Source: Pseudomonadota bacterium
GTDB taxonomy: Bacteria > Pseudomonadota > Gammaproteobacteria > Steroidobacterales > Steroidobacteraceae
DNA: 64,000 bases
Direction of reading: 5' to 3'
Assembly: GCA_037200975.1 (NCBI GenBank)
Contig: JBBCGI010000001.1
Location: 3,803,716 to 3,867,715 of the forward strand
Below the pieces are notes generated by a model. It was not told where the DNA came from. It made no database searches and was given only the letters and a program-made list of their open reading frames with translations. The position numbers were made by a program, and so were the translations under genes. Below, in pieces: positions 24,440 to 34,284 of this stretch (position 1 is the stretch's first letter; each line of letters opens with the position of its first letter).

Positions 24440-26206
24440 ATGAATGCCGCCGCACCACCCGTCACTCCGGACCTGCGCGACGTATTCAGGGCGCTGGTAC
24501 GCCGGCGCCTTCCGGCGTCCATCTGCCTTGCGACCGGGTTGGTCGTGGCCATGCTGCTGGCGTTGTTGTTGCCCGCGCGTTATCAATCCACGGCCACGAT
24601 TCTCATCGAACAGCAGGAGCTGCCCGCAGACCTGGTGCGCTCGACGGTGACCTCGTTCGCCGACCAGCGCATCCAGGTGATCAGCCAGCGCGTGATGACC
24701 ACCGAGACGCTGCTCAAGCTCATCAACAAGTTCAACCTGTACGCCAAGGATCGTGCCAGCGAGACCCGCGAAGAACTCATCTCGCGCATGCGCTCGGACA
24801 TCGATTTCCACATGATCAGCGCGGATGTCATCGATCCGCGCAGCGGACGGCCGACGGCGGCCACGATCGCATTCGCGGTGTCGTACACCAGCCGCGAACC
24901 GGAGCTCGCGGTGCGCGTCGCCAACGATCTCACGAGCCTGTACCTCAACGAAAATCTCTCGCAACGCGCACGGCTCGCAGAAGACGCGTCGGCGTTCCTG
25001 CGCGAGGAGGGCGATCGCATCAACACGCGCATCACGGTGCTCGAAACGGATCTGGCGAAATTCAAGGAAGAGAATGCAGATACGTTGCCGGAACTCGCGC
25101 AGTTCAATCTCGAGTTGCTCGATCGCACCGAGCAGCAGATCCGCACGCTCGAGGCGCAACAGTCCTCGCTCGATCAGCAGCGCGTGTTCCTCGAGGCCCA
25201 GCTGGCCCAGCTCAAGCCGAACTCGGCCGTGTACTCCGAGACCGGCGAGCGCATTCTGAGCGCCAACGACCGGCTGAAGACGCTGCGTTCGCAGCTCGCC
25301 AGCGCGCAGGCGCTGTACGCGCCCGACCATCCGGACATCGCGCGCCTGCGGCGCGAGATCGCCGGGCTCGAGCAGAGCAATCCGGTCGCCGAAGACTACA
25401 ACGACATCACGCGCCGTCTCGAAGAGACGCGCGCTGCGCAGGCCGCCGCGAGCAACCGCTACGGTCCGGAACACCCGGATCGCGTGCGGCTCGATCGCGA
25501 GGTCGCGGCGCTCGAGGCGAAACTCGCCGCGACCGCACCCGCGGCGGCTCCCGGCGCCGAGTTCAGGCCGGTGAGCGGCGACAATCCTGCCTTCGTGCAG
25601 ATCCAGGCGCAGTTGTCCGCCAACATCAACGACCGGCGCTCGCTGAATGCGCAGATCGGCCAGATGCGCAAGGAGATCCTCGAGTACCGGCGCAAGATTT
25701 CGGTGTCGCCGCAGATCGAGAAACAGTATCGCGAGATGTCGCGCGACTACGACAACGCGCGCGCCAAGTACCAGGACGTCCGCGCCAAGCAGATGGAAGC
25801 GCAGACCGCGCAGAACCTCGAGACCGATCGCAAGGGCGAGCGCTTCACGTTGATCGAGCCGCCGATGATGCCGGAGAAGCCGGTGAGCCCGAATCGCGGC
25901 GCGCTGCTGGTGCTCGGCATCGCACTGAGCTCGCTGCTGGCGGCGGGCTTGGTCTTTGCCCTCGAAAGATTCGATTCGACCGTGCGCGGCCGCAAGGACC
26001 TGCTGCAGCTGTTAGGCGTCGCGCCGCTGGCCATCGTGCCGCGCATCGTCACAGCGGCCGGGCGCGGCGCGGCCAGGCGCCGCTTCCGCTACACCACGGC
26101 CGCCGCCGCCGTGCTGAGCTGTGCGCTGGCGCTCACGTCGCTGCACGTCTTCTTGCGGCCGCTCGATTCCCTGTGGTTCGCAGTGATCCGCAAACTCGGA
26201 ATCTAG
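24440..26206 (+). CDS. polysaccharide chain-length determinant (Wzz/GNVR type)
   Basis: 588 residues. Two membrane helices flank a large periplasmic part: the first at about 30-52 (ASICLATGLVVAMLLALLLP), the second at about 490-512 (LLVLGIALSSLLAAGLVFAL). Between them lie a Wzz domain at the N-side (RYQSTATILIEQQELPADLV) and about 300 residues of coiled coil. The GNVR-like segment is present (LEYRRKISVSPQIEKQYREM). A third hydrophobic helix occurs near the C-terminus. It controls chain length and export together with the kinase encoded next. The start at 24440 sits 4 bases after the previous stop. Confidence 0.92.
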   Translation: MNAAAPPVTPDLRDVFRALVRRRLPASICLATGLVVAMLLALLLPARYQSTATILIEQQELPADLVRSTVTSFADQRIQVISQRVMTTETLLKLINKFNLYAKDRASETREELISRMRSDIDFHMISADVIDPRSGRPTAATIAFAVSYTSREPELAVRVANDLTSLYLNENLSQRARLAEDASAFLREEGDRINTRITVLETDLAKFKEENADTLPELAQFNLELLDRTEQQIRTLEAQQSSLDQQRVFLEAQLAQLKPNSAVYSETGERILSANDRLKTLRSQLASAQALYAPDHPDIARLRREIAGLEQSNPVAEDYNDITRRLEETRAAQAAASNRYGPEHPDRVRLDREVAALEAKLAATAPAAAPGAEFRPVSGDNPAFVQIQAQLSANINDRRSLNAQIGQMRKEILEYRRKISVSPQIEKQYREMSRDYDNARAKYQDVRAKQMEAQTAQNLETDRKGERFTLIEPPMMPEKPVSPNRGALLVLGIALSSLLAAGLVFALERFDSTVRGRKDLLQLLGVAPLAIVPRIVTAAGRGAARRRFRYTTAAAAVLSCALALTSLHVFLRPLDSLWFAVIRKLGI

Positions 26207-26213
26207 GAGCTCC

Positions 26214-27077
26214 ATGGAACGCATCGAACGAGCGCTCGAAGTCGCCCGCCTGCATCGTCGCCGGCAGGGCGACGCGGCGCCCGCCTCCGTAGCGGTGCCG
26301 GCATCCGTGGCGGTGCCGGCCAGTGGCATCGCGGCGCCGTCGTTCAGCGAGGCGCTGGCGGAAGAACATGCCACGTTGCGTCTGGACGATGCGCCCGCCG
26401 TGGAGCTGCCGGCGCGCGAAGTGCTGCGCGAACGCTACGTCGTGTTCCCGGACGATGCGGGGCTCGCGACCGCCGCGTACAAGATGCTTCGCGCCCAGGT
26501 GCTGCAGCGTACGCGCCAGCATGGAATGCGCACCATCGGGATCGTCAGTCCGGCCAGCGGCGAGGGCAAGACGCTGACCGCGATCAACCTGGCACTGAGC
26601 CTCGCGGCCGACCCTAACCAGTCCGTGATCCTGGTCGATCTCGACCTGCGCAAGCCGTCGGTAGCCGCCACGCTCGGGCTCGACGCCGAACGTGGGCTGG
26701 AAAGTTATTTCGCAGGCGTCGACCCGGTGGAAAAAGTCTGGCGGCGGTTCGCATCCGTGGAACGGCTGGTGGTCGTGCCGACCCTGGCGCCGGTGTCCAA
26801 CAGCTCGGAGATCCTGGCCGGGCCCGCCGCCGGGGAACTCGTGCGGACGCTGCGCGGCGTGAGCTCGGATCCGCTCGTGCTCGTCGACCTGCCCCCCGCG
26901 CTGCTTTCGGATGACGTGCTCACGATCGCGCCGCTGCTCGACGGAATCGTGCTGGTGGTGACCGCCGAACAAACCCGGCGCGAAGATCTGCAGCGCGTGT
27001 TCGAGTTGCTGCGGAGCACGCCCGTCATCGGCACCGTGCTCAACTCCTCGGCGGAAGCCGAGGCGCGCGCGTACTGA
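26214..27077 (+). CDS. exopolysaccharide tyrosine autokinase (CpsD/CapB family)
   Basis: 287 residues. It is a BY-kinase with Walker A SPASGEGKTLTAINLA (about 117-132), Walker A' VILVDLDLRKPS and Walker B LVLVDLPPALLSDD. It phosphorylates itself and controls the chain-length protein encoded just before it. The C-terminal tyrosine cluster is reduced: only Tyr287 at the very end is obvious (ARAY). An 18-base direct repeat at 26285-26320 encodes SVAVPA twice in the N-terminal linker, a possible slippage site. It sits 7 bases after the Wzz-like gene. Confidence 0.92.
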   Translation: MERIERALEVARLHRRRQGDAAPASVAVPASVAVPASGIAAPSFSEALAEEHATLRLDDAPAVELPAREVLRERYVVFPDDAGLATAAYKMLRAQVLQRTRQHGMRTIGIVSPASGEGKTLTAINLALSLAADPNQSVILVDLDLRKPSVAATLGLDAERGLESYFAGVDPVEKVWRRFASVERLVVVPTLAPVSNSSEILAGPAAGELVRTLRGVSSDPLVLVDLPPALLSDDVLTIAPLLDGIVLVVTAEQTRREDLQRVFELLRSTPVIGTVLNSSAEAEARAY

Positions 27078-27085
27078 GGCCGCCC

Positions 27086-27955
27086 ATGTACGAGACTTTC
27101 TTCGGCTTGCGTGAGAAGCCGTTCGCACTGGCGCCCGACCCGGAATTCCTATTTCTCGGCCGCCATCATCGGCGCGCGATGATCCTGCTCGATTACACGC
27201 TGAGCAGCGGAACCGGCTTCGCGCTCGTGACAGGCCGGGTCGGCTGCGGCAAGACCACGGTCATACGCAGCGTGCTGGCGCGCGCGTCGCAGGAGTTCAC
27301 CGTCGGATTGATCTCCAACACCCACAGTGGGTTCGGCAACCTGCTTCCCTGGGTGGCGCGCGCCATCGGCATGAAAGACATCGCGCCGTCCGAGAGTGAG
27401 CTGTACGAGAAGTTCGTGGATTTCCTGATCGCGGAGTACGCCGCGGGACGGCGCGTCGTGCTGGTCATCGACGAAGCGCAGAACCTCGGCGCCGCAGGGC
27501 TCGAGCAGTTGCGGGTGTTGTCGAACGTCAACACGGGCAAGGACCTGCTGCTGCAGACCATCCTGATAGGCCAGCCCGAGTTGCGGGCGACTCTCGCCCA
27601 GCCGCAGCTGCGCCAATTCGCGCAGCGCATCGCGATCGAATACCACATGGAGGCGCTGTCGCGCGAAGAAACACATGCCTACGTGCGCCATCGGCTCGGC
27701 GTGGCGGGCGGCAATCCCGCGCTGTTTGCCGCGGAGGCCGTCGAACTGGTGCATGCACGCACCGGCGGCGTACCGCGGCTGATCAACCAGGTGTGCGACA
27801 CGGCGCTGGTGTATGCCTTCGGCGAGCAGCGCTCGCCGGTCGATGCCGGCATCGTGGCAGATGTTCTCGATGACCGCAGCGCCGGTGGATTGCTGGCGCT
27901 GGGCGAGCCGGTCCCGCGCGAGTCCGACGCACTCGCATTCGGCGTGGAGCACTGA
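27086..27955 (+). CDS. ExeA-like secretion ATPase of exosortase loci
   Basis: 289 residues. It starts with the hallmark MYETFFGLREKPFALAPDPE and has Walker A TGRVGCGKTTV (about 51-61), Walker B VVLVIDEAQNLG and the sensor segment LLQTILIGQPELRATL. This is the AAA+ ATPase family (ExeA-like; PEP-CTERM-locus ATPase) found beside the Wzz-like protein and tyrosine kinase in nearly every exosortase polysaccharide cluster. It lacks the peptidoglycan-binding domain of true ExeA. The gene ends one base before the next start, so the operon continues. Confidence 0.94.
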   Translation: MYETFFGLREKPFALAPDPEFLFLGRHHRRAMILLDYTLSSGTGFALVTGRVGCGKTTVIRSVLARASQEFTVGLISNTHSGFGNLLPWVARAIGMKDIAPSESELYEKFVDFLIAEYAAGRRVVLVIDEAQNLGAAGLEQLRVLSNVNTGKDLLLQTILIGQPELRATLAQPQLRQFAQRIAIEYHMEALSREETHAYVRHRLGVAGGNPALFAAEAVELVHARTGGVPRLINQVCDTALVYAFGEQRSPVDAGIVADVLDDRSAGGLLALGEPVPRESDALAFGVEH

Positions 27956-27956
27956 G

Positions 27957-29390
27957 ATGAAATTCACGGTGCTGAGCCACGCGGGTTTGCTGGTCGAACA
28001 CCGCGGCACGCGGATCGTTTCCGATCCCTGGCTGCTCGGTTCATGTTATTGGCGCAGCTGGTGGAACTACCCCGAACCTCCGCCGGGCATTGCCGATTCC
28101 CTCGAGGTCGACTACATCTACCTCACGCACCTGCATTGGGACCACTTCCACGGACCGTCGCTGCGCAAGCTGCTGGCGCGCAACCCGTTCGTGAAAGTGC
28201 TCGTGCCCAAGGTGCCGACCCGCCGCATGCTCGAAGATCTGGCCTACCTGGGTTTCGAAGACGTGCGCGAAATCCCGCACGGCGCGACGGTTCAGCTCGG
28301 CGAGGACTTCACGCTTTCTTCCTTTCAGTTCGGAGCCGCGGTGGACAGCGCGATGGTGCTCGCGGGCGGCGGCCGCGTATTGCTCAACGCGAACGACTGC
28401 AAACATTTCGGCCTGCCGCTGCGCCAGATCACGAACCGCTTTCCGCGCTTCGATTTCGTGTTCCGCAGCCACTCGAGCGCGTCGCCGATTCCCTACTGCG
28501 TCGACGGTTACACGGAGGCGTTTCCCAACCTGCGCTCGCCACGCGACTACATCGAGGAATTCTCGCGTTTCGCGCTGCACGTGCGCGCGCGCCATGCGGT
28601 GCCGTTCGCGAGCAATCATTGTTTCCTTCATCGCGACACCTACGCGTTCAACGCCACGGCCGTATCGCCCGAGGATGTGCGTGCCTACTACACGCAGCTG
28701 GCGCGCAGTTCCGGCAGCGACAGCGAGTGCGTCGTGATGACCCCGGGCAGCAGCTGGAGCGACGAGTCGGGTTTCGACGTCGTGCCATTCGACTACGCCG
28801 GGCGCAGCGCGCACATCGAAGCGTTGCGCGACAAACATGCCGGTACGCTGGCCGCGCAGTACGACCTCGAAGCCGCGGCGCGCGTCGATCACGACAGCGC
28901 CGATCGGTATTTCGCCGGCTTCCTGCGCGCATTGCCCACGCTGCTGCGGCCGCGCTGGCGCCTGACATTCCGGGTCAGCGACGCGGCGGGCGCGCACTGC
29001 TGGGTGCTCGATTTCGCCACCGCGACCGTGCGGCGCGCCGACCAGCCCGATCCCGGCGGGCCGGTGATCGACGTTCCCGTGACCGTGTTCAACGACTGCG
29101 TATGCGTGCGGATGTTCTCGGCGTGGACCGCTTCCAAGCGGCTGCGGATACGCCTGCGCTCGCCGGCCGAACTCGCCGTGGCGAACGGCGTATTTTCGCT
29201 GCTCGATTTCTACGAGCTCGACATGATGCCGTTGCGGCGCAACTTTTCCTTGCGATCGCTCGGCGTCCGCGCGCGCCGCTGGCGCGACGCCGTGGAGGCG
29301 GTGGTGCTGCTCACCCGCCACCGCCTGCTCGGCAAACCCTTTGACGTCGCGTCCCTCTATGAGCTGCCCGCAGCCGACCCAGGGCGTTGA
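27957..29390 (+). CDS. MBL-fold metallo-hydrolase in the polysaccharide cluster
   Basis: 477 residues. The N-terminal ~270 residues are a metallo-beta-lactamase fold resembling UlaG and CMP-Neu5Ac hydroxylase: VLSHAGLLVEHRGTRIVSDP, the metal motif THLHWDHFH (about 56-64) and LLNANDCKH. The C-terminal ~200 residues contain a segment (FLRALPTLLRPRWRLTFRVS) like a lipid/sterol-carrier domain. The function is unknown; a hydrolase or oxygenase modifying a sugar or lipid-linked intermediate is plausible. The start is one base after the ATPase gene and the end overlaps the next glycosyltransferase by 32 bases, so it is embedded in the operon. Confidence 0.82.
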   Translation: MKFTVLSHAGLLVEHRGTRIVSDPWLLGSCYWRSWWNYPEPPPGIADSLEVDYIYLTHLHWDHFHGPSLRKLLARNPFVKVLVPKVPTRRMLEDLAYLGFEDVREIPHGATVQLGEDFTLSSFQFGAAVDSAMVLAGGGRVLLNANDCKHFGLPLRQITNRFPRFDFVFRSHSSASPIPYCVDGYTEAFPNLRSPRDYIEEFSRFALHVRARHAVPFASNHCFLHRDTYAFNATAVSPEDVRAYYTQLARSSGSDSECVVMTPGSSWSDESGFDVVPFDYAGRSAHIEALRDKHAGTLAAQYDLEAAARVDHDSADRYFAGFLRALPTLLRPRWRLTFRVSDAAGAHCWVLDFATATVRRADQPDPGGPVIDVPVTVFNDCVCVRMFSAWTASKRLRIRLRSPAELAVANGVFSLLDFYELDMMPLRRNFSLRSLGVRARRWRDAVEAVVLLTRHRLLGKPFDVASLYELPAADPGR

Positions 29391-30597
29391 AGCGCCACAG
29401 CCGGTTCAACGCCGGCGCATCCTGCACGTCGTCCCGACTTACTACCCGGCGGTCCGATACGGCGGCCCGATCCGTTCGGTGCACGGGCTGGCGAGCGCGC
29501 TCGCGCGCCGCGGCCACGACGTCCACGTATTCACGACCAACATGGACGGCGACGAAAATCTCGACGTGCCCCTGGACCGGCCGGTGGTGCGCGACGGCGT
29601 CAACGTGCACTATTTTCCGGTCCCCGCGCTGCGCCGCCTTGCCTGGTCGCCTGCCATGGGCCGCGCCCTGCGCGAGTCGGCCGCGGACTTCGACGTCATG
29701 CATCTGCACGCGGTGTTCGTGTGGCCCTTGCAGGCCGCGGCGCGAGCGGCGCGGCGTGCCCGCGTTCCCTATCTACTGGCGCCACGCGGCATGCTGGTGC
29801 GCGACGTGATACGCGGACGGAGCCGCTGGATCAAGAGCGCGTGGATCGAACTGTTCGAGCGCCGCACGCTGGCGCGCGCGGCCGGTTTACATGCCACCGC
29901 GGAGATCGAGATCGAGGACGTGCGCTCGCTCGGGCTCAAATTCGCGGCGGCGTACTGCGTGCCGAATGGCGTCGAGTGGCCGCGCGCACATCCTTCGCTC
30001 GGCTCGGGGCCTTACGCCGGCATCACACGGCAGTACGCGCTGTTCCTGAGCCGCATCAGCTGGAAGAAGGGCCTCGACCGGCTCATACGCGCCTGGAAAC
30101 ACGTGCCGTACCTGCCGCTGGTGATCGGTGGCAATGACTACGAGGGGCTGATCCCGGAACTCACCGAACTCGCACGCCGCGAAGGCGTGCAGGATCGTGT
30201 CGTGTTCCTCGGACCGGTGAGCGATCTCGACAAGTGGGCGCTGTACGAGAACGCGCAGCTCTTCGTGTTGCCGTCGTATTCGGAGAACTTCGGCAATGTG
30301 GTGGCCGAGGCCATGGCAATGCGTTGCCCTGTCATCGTGACGCGCGCGGTAGGCGTCGCGCCATTGGTGGAGCAGTACGGGGCGGGGCTGGTATGCGGGG
30401 ATACACCCGTCGACATCGCTGCCGCGGTGAATCGCATCGCCTCCGACGGGCCGCTGCGCCGTGAGTGCGGTGCGCGCGGCCGTGCTGCCGTCGAGGCCGT
30501 GCTGTCCTGGGACGCCATCGCCGCGCAGATGGAGCAGGTCTACGAAGAAATTGCCGTGCCCAAACTACTGCCATTGACTGCGGTGGCCCCCTCATGA
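29359..30597 (+). CDS. glycosyltransferase family 4
   Basis: 412 residues from ATG 29359 (a TTG at 29341 is in frame). It is a GT-B fold protein. The acceptor half opens with RRRILHVVPTYYPAVRYGGP and the donor half has FLSRISWKKGLDRLI and the E-x7-E motif region SENFGNVVAEAMAMRCPVIV. It transfers a sugar from a nucleotide donor during repeat-unit assembly on the inner face of the membrane. The sugar is not predictable. It overlaps genes on both sides (32 and 4 bases). Confidence 0.93.
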   Translation: MSCPQPTQGVEAPQPVQRRRILHVVPTYYPAVRYGGPIRSVHGLASALARRGHDVHVFTTNMDGDENLDVPLDRPVVRDGVNVHYFPVPALRRLAWSPAMGRALRESAADFDVMHLHAVFVWPLQAAARAARRARVPYLLAPRGMLVRDVIRGRSRWIKSAWIELFERRTLARAAGLHATAEIEIEDVRSLGLKFAAAYCVPNGVEWPRAHPSLGSGPYAGITRQYALFLSRISWKKGLDRLIRAWKHVPYLPLVIGGNDYEGLIPELTELARREGVQDRVVFLGPVSDLDKWALYENAQLFVLPSYSENFGNVVAEAMAMRCPVIVTRAVGVAPLVEQYGAGLVCGDTPVDIAAAVNRIASDGPLRRECGARGRAAVEAVLSWDAIAAQMEQVYEEIAVPKLLPLTAVAPS

Positions 30598-32120
30598 CGG
30601 CGTCAGGCACAGGGCGCAGGCGGGTATTTCTCTGGGGCGCCGTGTTCGGCTACAGCGGCCTGGTTTTCACGCTGGTGCGCAACGTGCTGCTGGTGCCGCT
30701 GTACCTGCAGCACATCGACCTCGGCGAGTACGGCGCATGGCTTGCCACCGGCGGTGCGCTGGTGCAGTTGCTGGTCACAGATTTCGGACTCTCCGGCGTG
30801 ATCACGCAGCGGGTCGCGATGCGCGCGGGCAGCGCGGATCTGGCGGCGATGCGGGCGCTGATCAGCGCGGGACTTGCCAATGCCATCGTGCTCGGGCTGG
30901 CGCTCGCGGCGGCCAGCAGTCTGGTCGCGGCATGGCTCCCGGCCACGCAGGGCTTGCGGCCGGAACAAGTCACGCGGGTGCTCGATTGTTATTTGATTGC
31001 GGTGGCGGCCAATGCCTGCGGTGTCTTCTCGATGGCGGCGCTGGCCGCACTGCGCGGCGCGCAGCGTCCGGCCGCGGCGGGCAGTGTGACCATGGTCGCC
31101 GATGTAGCCAGCGTGATCGTGACGCTCGTGTGCCTCTACGCCGGGCTCGACCTGTACGCGATCGCCTACGGGCTGCTGGCGCGCTCGGGCATCGCCGCGG
31201 TCGGGGCCGTCGCCTCGCTCGCGAGCATCTTTCGCCACGCCAAGGACGACTGGCGGCCGCGCTGGCGCGAGTCGCTCGATATGTGGCGCGATTCGGCGCG
31301 TTTCTTCGTCACTTCCATCGCCATGAGACTGCAAAGCCAGGCGAACATACTTTTTGTCGGCAGCGTGCTCGGACCACAAGTCGCGGCGGTTTATGGGCTC
31401 ACCGTGCGCGCGCATGAAACGGTGCTCATCGTCGTGGCGCAACTCAACTCCGCTTTCGGGCCGGTGCTCGCGCACCTGGCCGGTACTGGAAACCTGGATC
31501 GCCTGAATTCGGTCATTCGCAGCCTGTTGCCGCTCGTGGCGGCACTTGCGGCGGTCGGCGCAGTCAGCGTTGCCGTGCTCAATCACTCGTTCGTTTCGTT
31601 GTGGGTGGGATCTCACGCGTATGGCGGAGCGACGCTCACGATCCTGATGGCGGTGGCGATGTGGGTGACTTCGCTGGCGTACGTCGGTTACGAGGCATTG
31701 CTGGCACGCGGCGAGTTTTCCTTCATCGCGCGCATATTCGCGATCGGCAGCGTGCTGCATGTCGTGATGCTGGTCGCGGCTCTGAGCTGGCTGGGAGCGT
31801 GGGGTGCGCCGCTTGCCCTGGTGGTTTCTTCTTTGTGCTGGGGAAGTCTTGCGTGGGGCAAGGTTGCGGCGGATGCGCGCCCGGTGGCCAGCCTGCGCGG
31901 CGCTCTTGGCGAAGTCGCCCTCATCGGCGCCGTAGCCTGCATCGCCGCCGCGGCACTCCTCAATCTGCTGCCGCTGGCCACTTCGTGGGCGGCGCTCGCG
32001 GCAGAGGGCGTGTTGTGCGCAGTCGCGGTCGCCGCAGTGTTGCTGGTGGTGCACCCGGCGCTGCAGCGTACGTTGCGCTCCGAGATCGTCACCACGTTGC
32101 GCGCGTTGCGTGCCGCATGA
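30594..32120 (+). CDS. polysaccharide flippase (Wzx-like)
   Basis: 508 residues, about 12-14 membrane helices. It starts with FLWGAVFGYSGLVFTLVRNV and LVPLYLQHIDLGEYGAWLA, the pattern of the polysaccharide synthesis/MATE-like flippases, with an Arg-containing first helix. It moves the undecaprenyl-linked repeat unit to the periplasm. No linked gene looks like a Wzy polymerase. It overlaps neighbours by four bases on both sides, so its translation is coupled. Confidence 0.9.
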   Translation: MTASGTGRRRVFLWGAVFGYSGLVFTLVRNVLLVPLYLQHIDLGEYGAWLATGGALVQLLVTDFGLSGVITQRVAMRAGSADLAAMRALISAGLANAIVLGLALAAASSLVAAWLPATQGLRPEQVTRVLDCYLIAVAANACGVFSMAALAALRGAQRPAAAGSVTMVADVASVIVTLVCLYAGLDLYAIAYGLLARSGIAAVGAVASLASIFRHAKDDWRPRWRESLDMWRDSARFFVTSIAMRLQSQANILFVGSVLGPQVAAVYGLTVRAHETVLIVVAQLNSAFGPVLAHLAGTGNLDRLNSVIRSLLPLVAALAAVGAVSVAVLNHSFVSLWVGSHAYGGATLTILMAVAMWVTSLAYVGYEALLARGEFSFIARIFAIGSVLHVVMLVAALSWLGAWGAPLALVVSSLCWGSLAWGKVAADARPVASLRGALGEVALIGAVACIAAAALLNLLPLATSWAALAAEGVLCAVAVAAVLLVVHPALQRTLRSEIVTTLRALRAA

Positions 32121-33106
32121 CGCGCTCGATCGGAATCGTCGGCGCCGGCGACATCGTGCGCAAATTGCACCTGCCCGTGCTGCAGTGTCTCGACGACGTA
32201 CGCATCGCGTGGCTGTACGACGCAGCGCCGCTGCGCGCCCGCGCGGTCGGCGACGCCTACGGCGTACGCGTCACAGAGGCCGAAGGTCCGCGGGAGCTTC
32301 CCGCCTGCGATGTGGTGCTGCTCGCGGTGCCCGCGCCGGCGCGCGGCGCGTACCTGCAGGAATTCGCGCGCCGCGAAACCGCGGTTTTTTGCGAGAAGCC
32401 ATTTGCGCTCTCGCTTGAAGAGCACCGCAATTACCTGGAATGGTTCGCGCCCCACCGGCTCGGCTGCGGATACATGCGGCGCTTCTACCGCTCGACTCGG
32501 ATCGTCGATCACTTGCTGAAGCAGGGTTGGCTCGGCGATCTGCGCGCGATCCGCATCGCCGAAGGCGCGCGCTCGCGCGGCAGCGGCAGCGGACATTCTT
32601 TCCTCGACGATCCGCGCTTCGCCGCGGCGGGCGGGGTGCTCATGGATCTCGGTACGCACACCCTCGATCTCGCGCTGCAGTTCGCCGGCGATGGCGACAG
32701 CCGGGTCGAACATGCCGAGATCACGTTCGACGGCAAGGTGGATCGCCACGCGCAGGCATCCGCGCGGATCGGTGCCACTTCCACGCAGCTCGACTACGCC
32801 GTGAGCTGGCTGGCGCCGCAGTCCAATCGCCTCCAACTCGACTTCGCCCACGCGAGCGTCTGGATGGGCATCGCGCCCGATGCGTGCGTCTTCCTCGGGG
32901 ATGCCGCGCGACCGCGCGAGGCGCTCGAACTCGGCGCGTCCGTCGAGGGCGCCACGACTATGAACCAGGCTTTTGCGCTCGAATGGCGTGAATTTCTGGC
33001 CGGACTCGACAGCGGCAGCGAGTCGCGCGTCTCGGCCCGCTCCGCGCTCGCGACCACCGGACTGGCGCAGATGATCAGGGACACGGGTATCCGCGCCCAT
33101 GAATAG
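32117..33106 (+). CDS. Gfo/Idh/MocA-family oxidoreductase
   Basis: 329 residues. The N-terminal Rossmann domain has IGIVGAGDIVRKLHLPVL. The family EKP motif is in VFCEKPFALS (about 97). The C-terminal domain has GGVLMDLGTHTLDLAL (about 175-190), holding the usual catalytic/structural His. It acts on a nucleotide sugar or inositol-type substrate, probably making a rare sugar for the polysaccharide. It overlaps the flippase gene by 4 bases and the epimerase gene by 8. Confidence 0.9.
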   Translation: MTRSIGIVGAGDIVRKLHLPVLQCLDDVRIAWLYDAAPLRARAVGDAYGVRVTEAEGPRELPACDVVLLAVPAPARGAYLQEFARRETAVFCEKPFALSLEEHRNYLEWFAPHRLGCGYMRRFYRSTRIVDHLLKQGWLGDLRAIRIAEGARSRGSGSGHSFLDDPRFAAAGGVLMDLGTHTLDLALQFAGDGDSRVEHAEITFDGKVDRHAQASARIGATSTQLDYAVSWLAPQSNRLQLDFAHASVWMGIAPDACVFLGDAARPREALELGASVEGATTMNQAFALEWREFLAGLDSGSESRVSARSALATTGLAQMIRDTGIRAHE

Positions 33107-34229
33107 GATCGCCGTCATCGGGGCAAACGGCCAGGTCGGCGCGGAGCTGTGCCTGCTGCTAGCGCGCGAGCCCGATGTCGCGCTGGTGCCGGTGTGCCGC
33201 ACGCGCAGCGGATCGGCATTCCTGCGTGCGCACGGCATCGCCGTTCGTCACGGCAGCTGCGCGGATGCAGCGCAGGCGCGTGCCTTGCTGGGCGACTGCC
33301 AGGTGATCGTGAATTCGGCGTTGGCGAGCGGCACGCCGCGACAGATCCGCGCCACCGAGGACGCCATCATCGAAAACGCGCTCGCGGCATCCGCGCCCGG
33401 CGCGCGCGTCATCCACTTCAGCACGCAGTCGGTGTACGGCGATGCGAATCCCGGCCGTCGGGTCCGCTGGCTGAGTCCGTACGGGCGCGCCAAGCTCGGC
33501 ACCGAGCGCAGCGGCGTGCGCCGCGCGCGCCGCCTCGGCAAGGAGCTGTACATCCTGCGGCTCGGCCATGTCGGCGGTGCGTTGCAGGGAATTTCGGAGC
33601 AGATGCGCAGCGCGCTTGCGACGGGCGAGGTGTTGCTGCCCGCGGGCGATACACCTTCGAATCTGGTGTACACGGTGACCCTTCTCGAGGCGATCCGCCT
33701 GATCGCGTCCGCGCGCGTCGCGCCGGGCATCTACGATCTCATGAGCCACCCGCAGCTCGGCTGGCGCGCGGTGCACGAAGCGGAAGGTGCGATCGCAGGC
33801 CTGCCGTCGTTCGTGCCGCGCATCGTCCCGCAGCCGGCACAGGTAGATCCGCTGCGCGCGATGTTACGGCGCGGTGCCCGCCTGGTGAGCAGCGCTGCGC
33901 TGCGCAATGCACTCGCCAAACTACTGTCCCATGCGCCGCCGCGATTCAACGCGCGGGCGCATGCGTGGTGGCACCGTGCGCGGGCGCGCGCCGAAATCGC
34001 CGCTCTCGCCCGTGCTGAACGGCCCGCCGAACATCTGTCGTGGATCGCCAATGGATCGCGGTTCATCGGCGGCCTGTCACCAACGCTCGAGCTGCTGGCC
34101 GGCGCACCCTACCGGGACCTGTTGCGGACCGGGCGCGAGCCGTGGCCGGAGGATCTGCCGCCGGCTTTTGCCCAGGTGCCCGCCGCCGCGCCCGATCGCG
34201 ACCCCGTGACGTTGACGCGGACGGCCTGA
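33099..34229 (+). CDS. NAD-dependent epimerase/dehydratase
   Basis: 376 residues. It is an extended SDR with the glycine motif VIGANGQVGAELCLLL at the N-terminus, Ser in HFSTQSVYGD, and Tyr-x3-Lys in SPYGRAKLG. The substrate-binding half is unusually Arg-rich in its last ~130 residues. It likely works with the preceding oxidoreductase on a nucleotide sugar. Some of the C-terminal part (LSWIANGSRFIGGLSPTLEL) does not look like the SDR family and may be an added domain. A 55-base gap follows. Confidence 0.87.
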   Translation: MNRIAVIGANGQVGAELCLLLAREPDVALVPVCRTRSGSAFLRAHGIAVRHGSCADAAQARALLGDCQVIVNSALASGTPRQIRATEDAIIENALAASAPGARVIHFSTQSVYGDANPGRRVRWLSPYGRAKLGTERSGVRRARRLGKELYILRLGHVGGALQGISEQMRSALATGEVLLPAGDTPSNLVYTVTLLEAIRLIASARVAPGIYDLMSHPQLGWRAVHEAEGAIAGLPSFVPRIVPQPAQVDPLRAMLRRGARLVSSAALRNALAKLLSHAPPRFNARAHAWWHRARARAEIAALARAERPAEHLSWIANGSRFIGGLSPTLELLAGAPYRDLLRTGREPWPEDLPPAFAQVPAAAPDRDPVTLTRTA

Positions 34230-34284
34230 ACAAAATCGACACATGCGGGCGCTAGACTGCCGCGCTGCCTCGGGAACTGGATAT

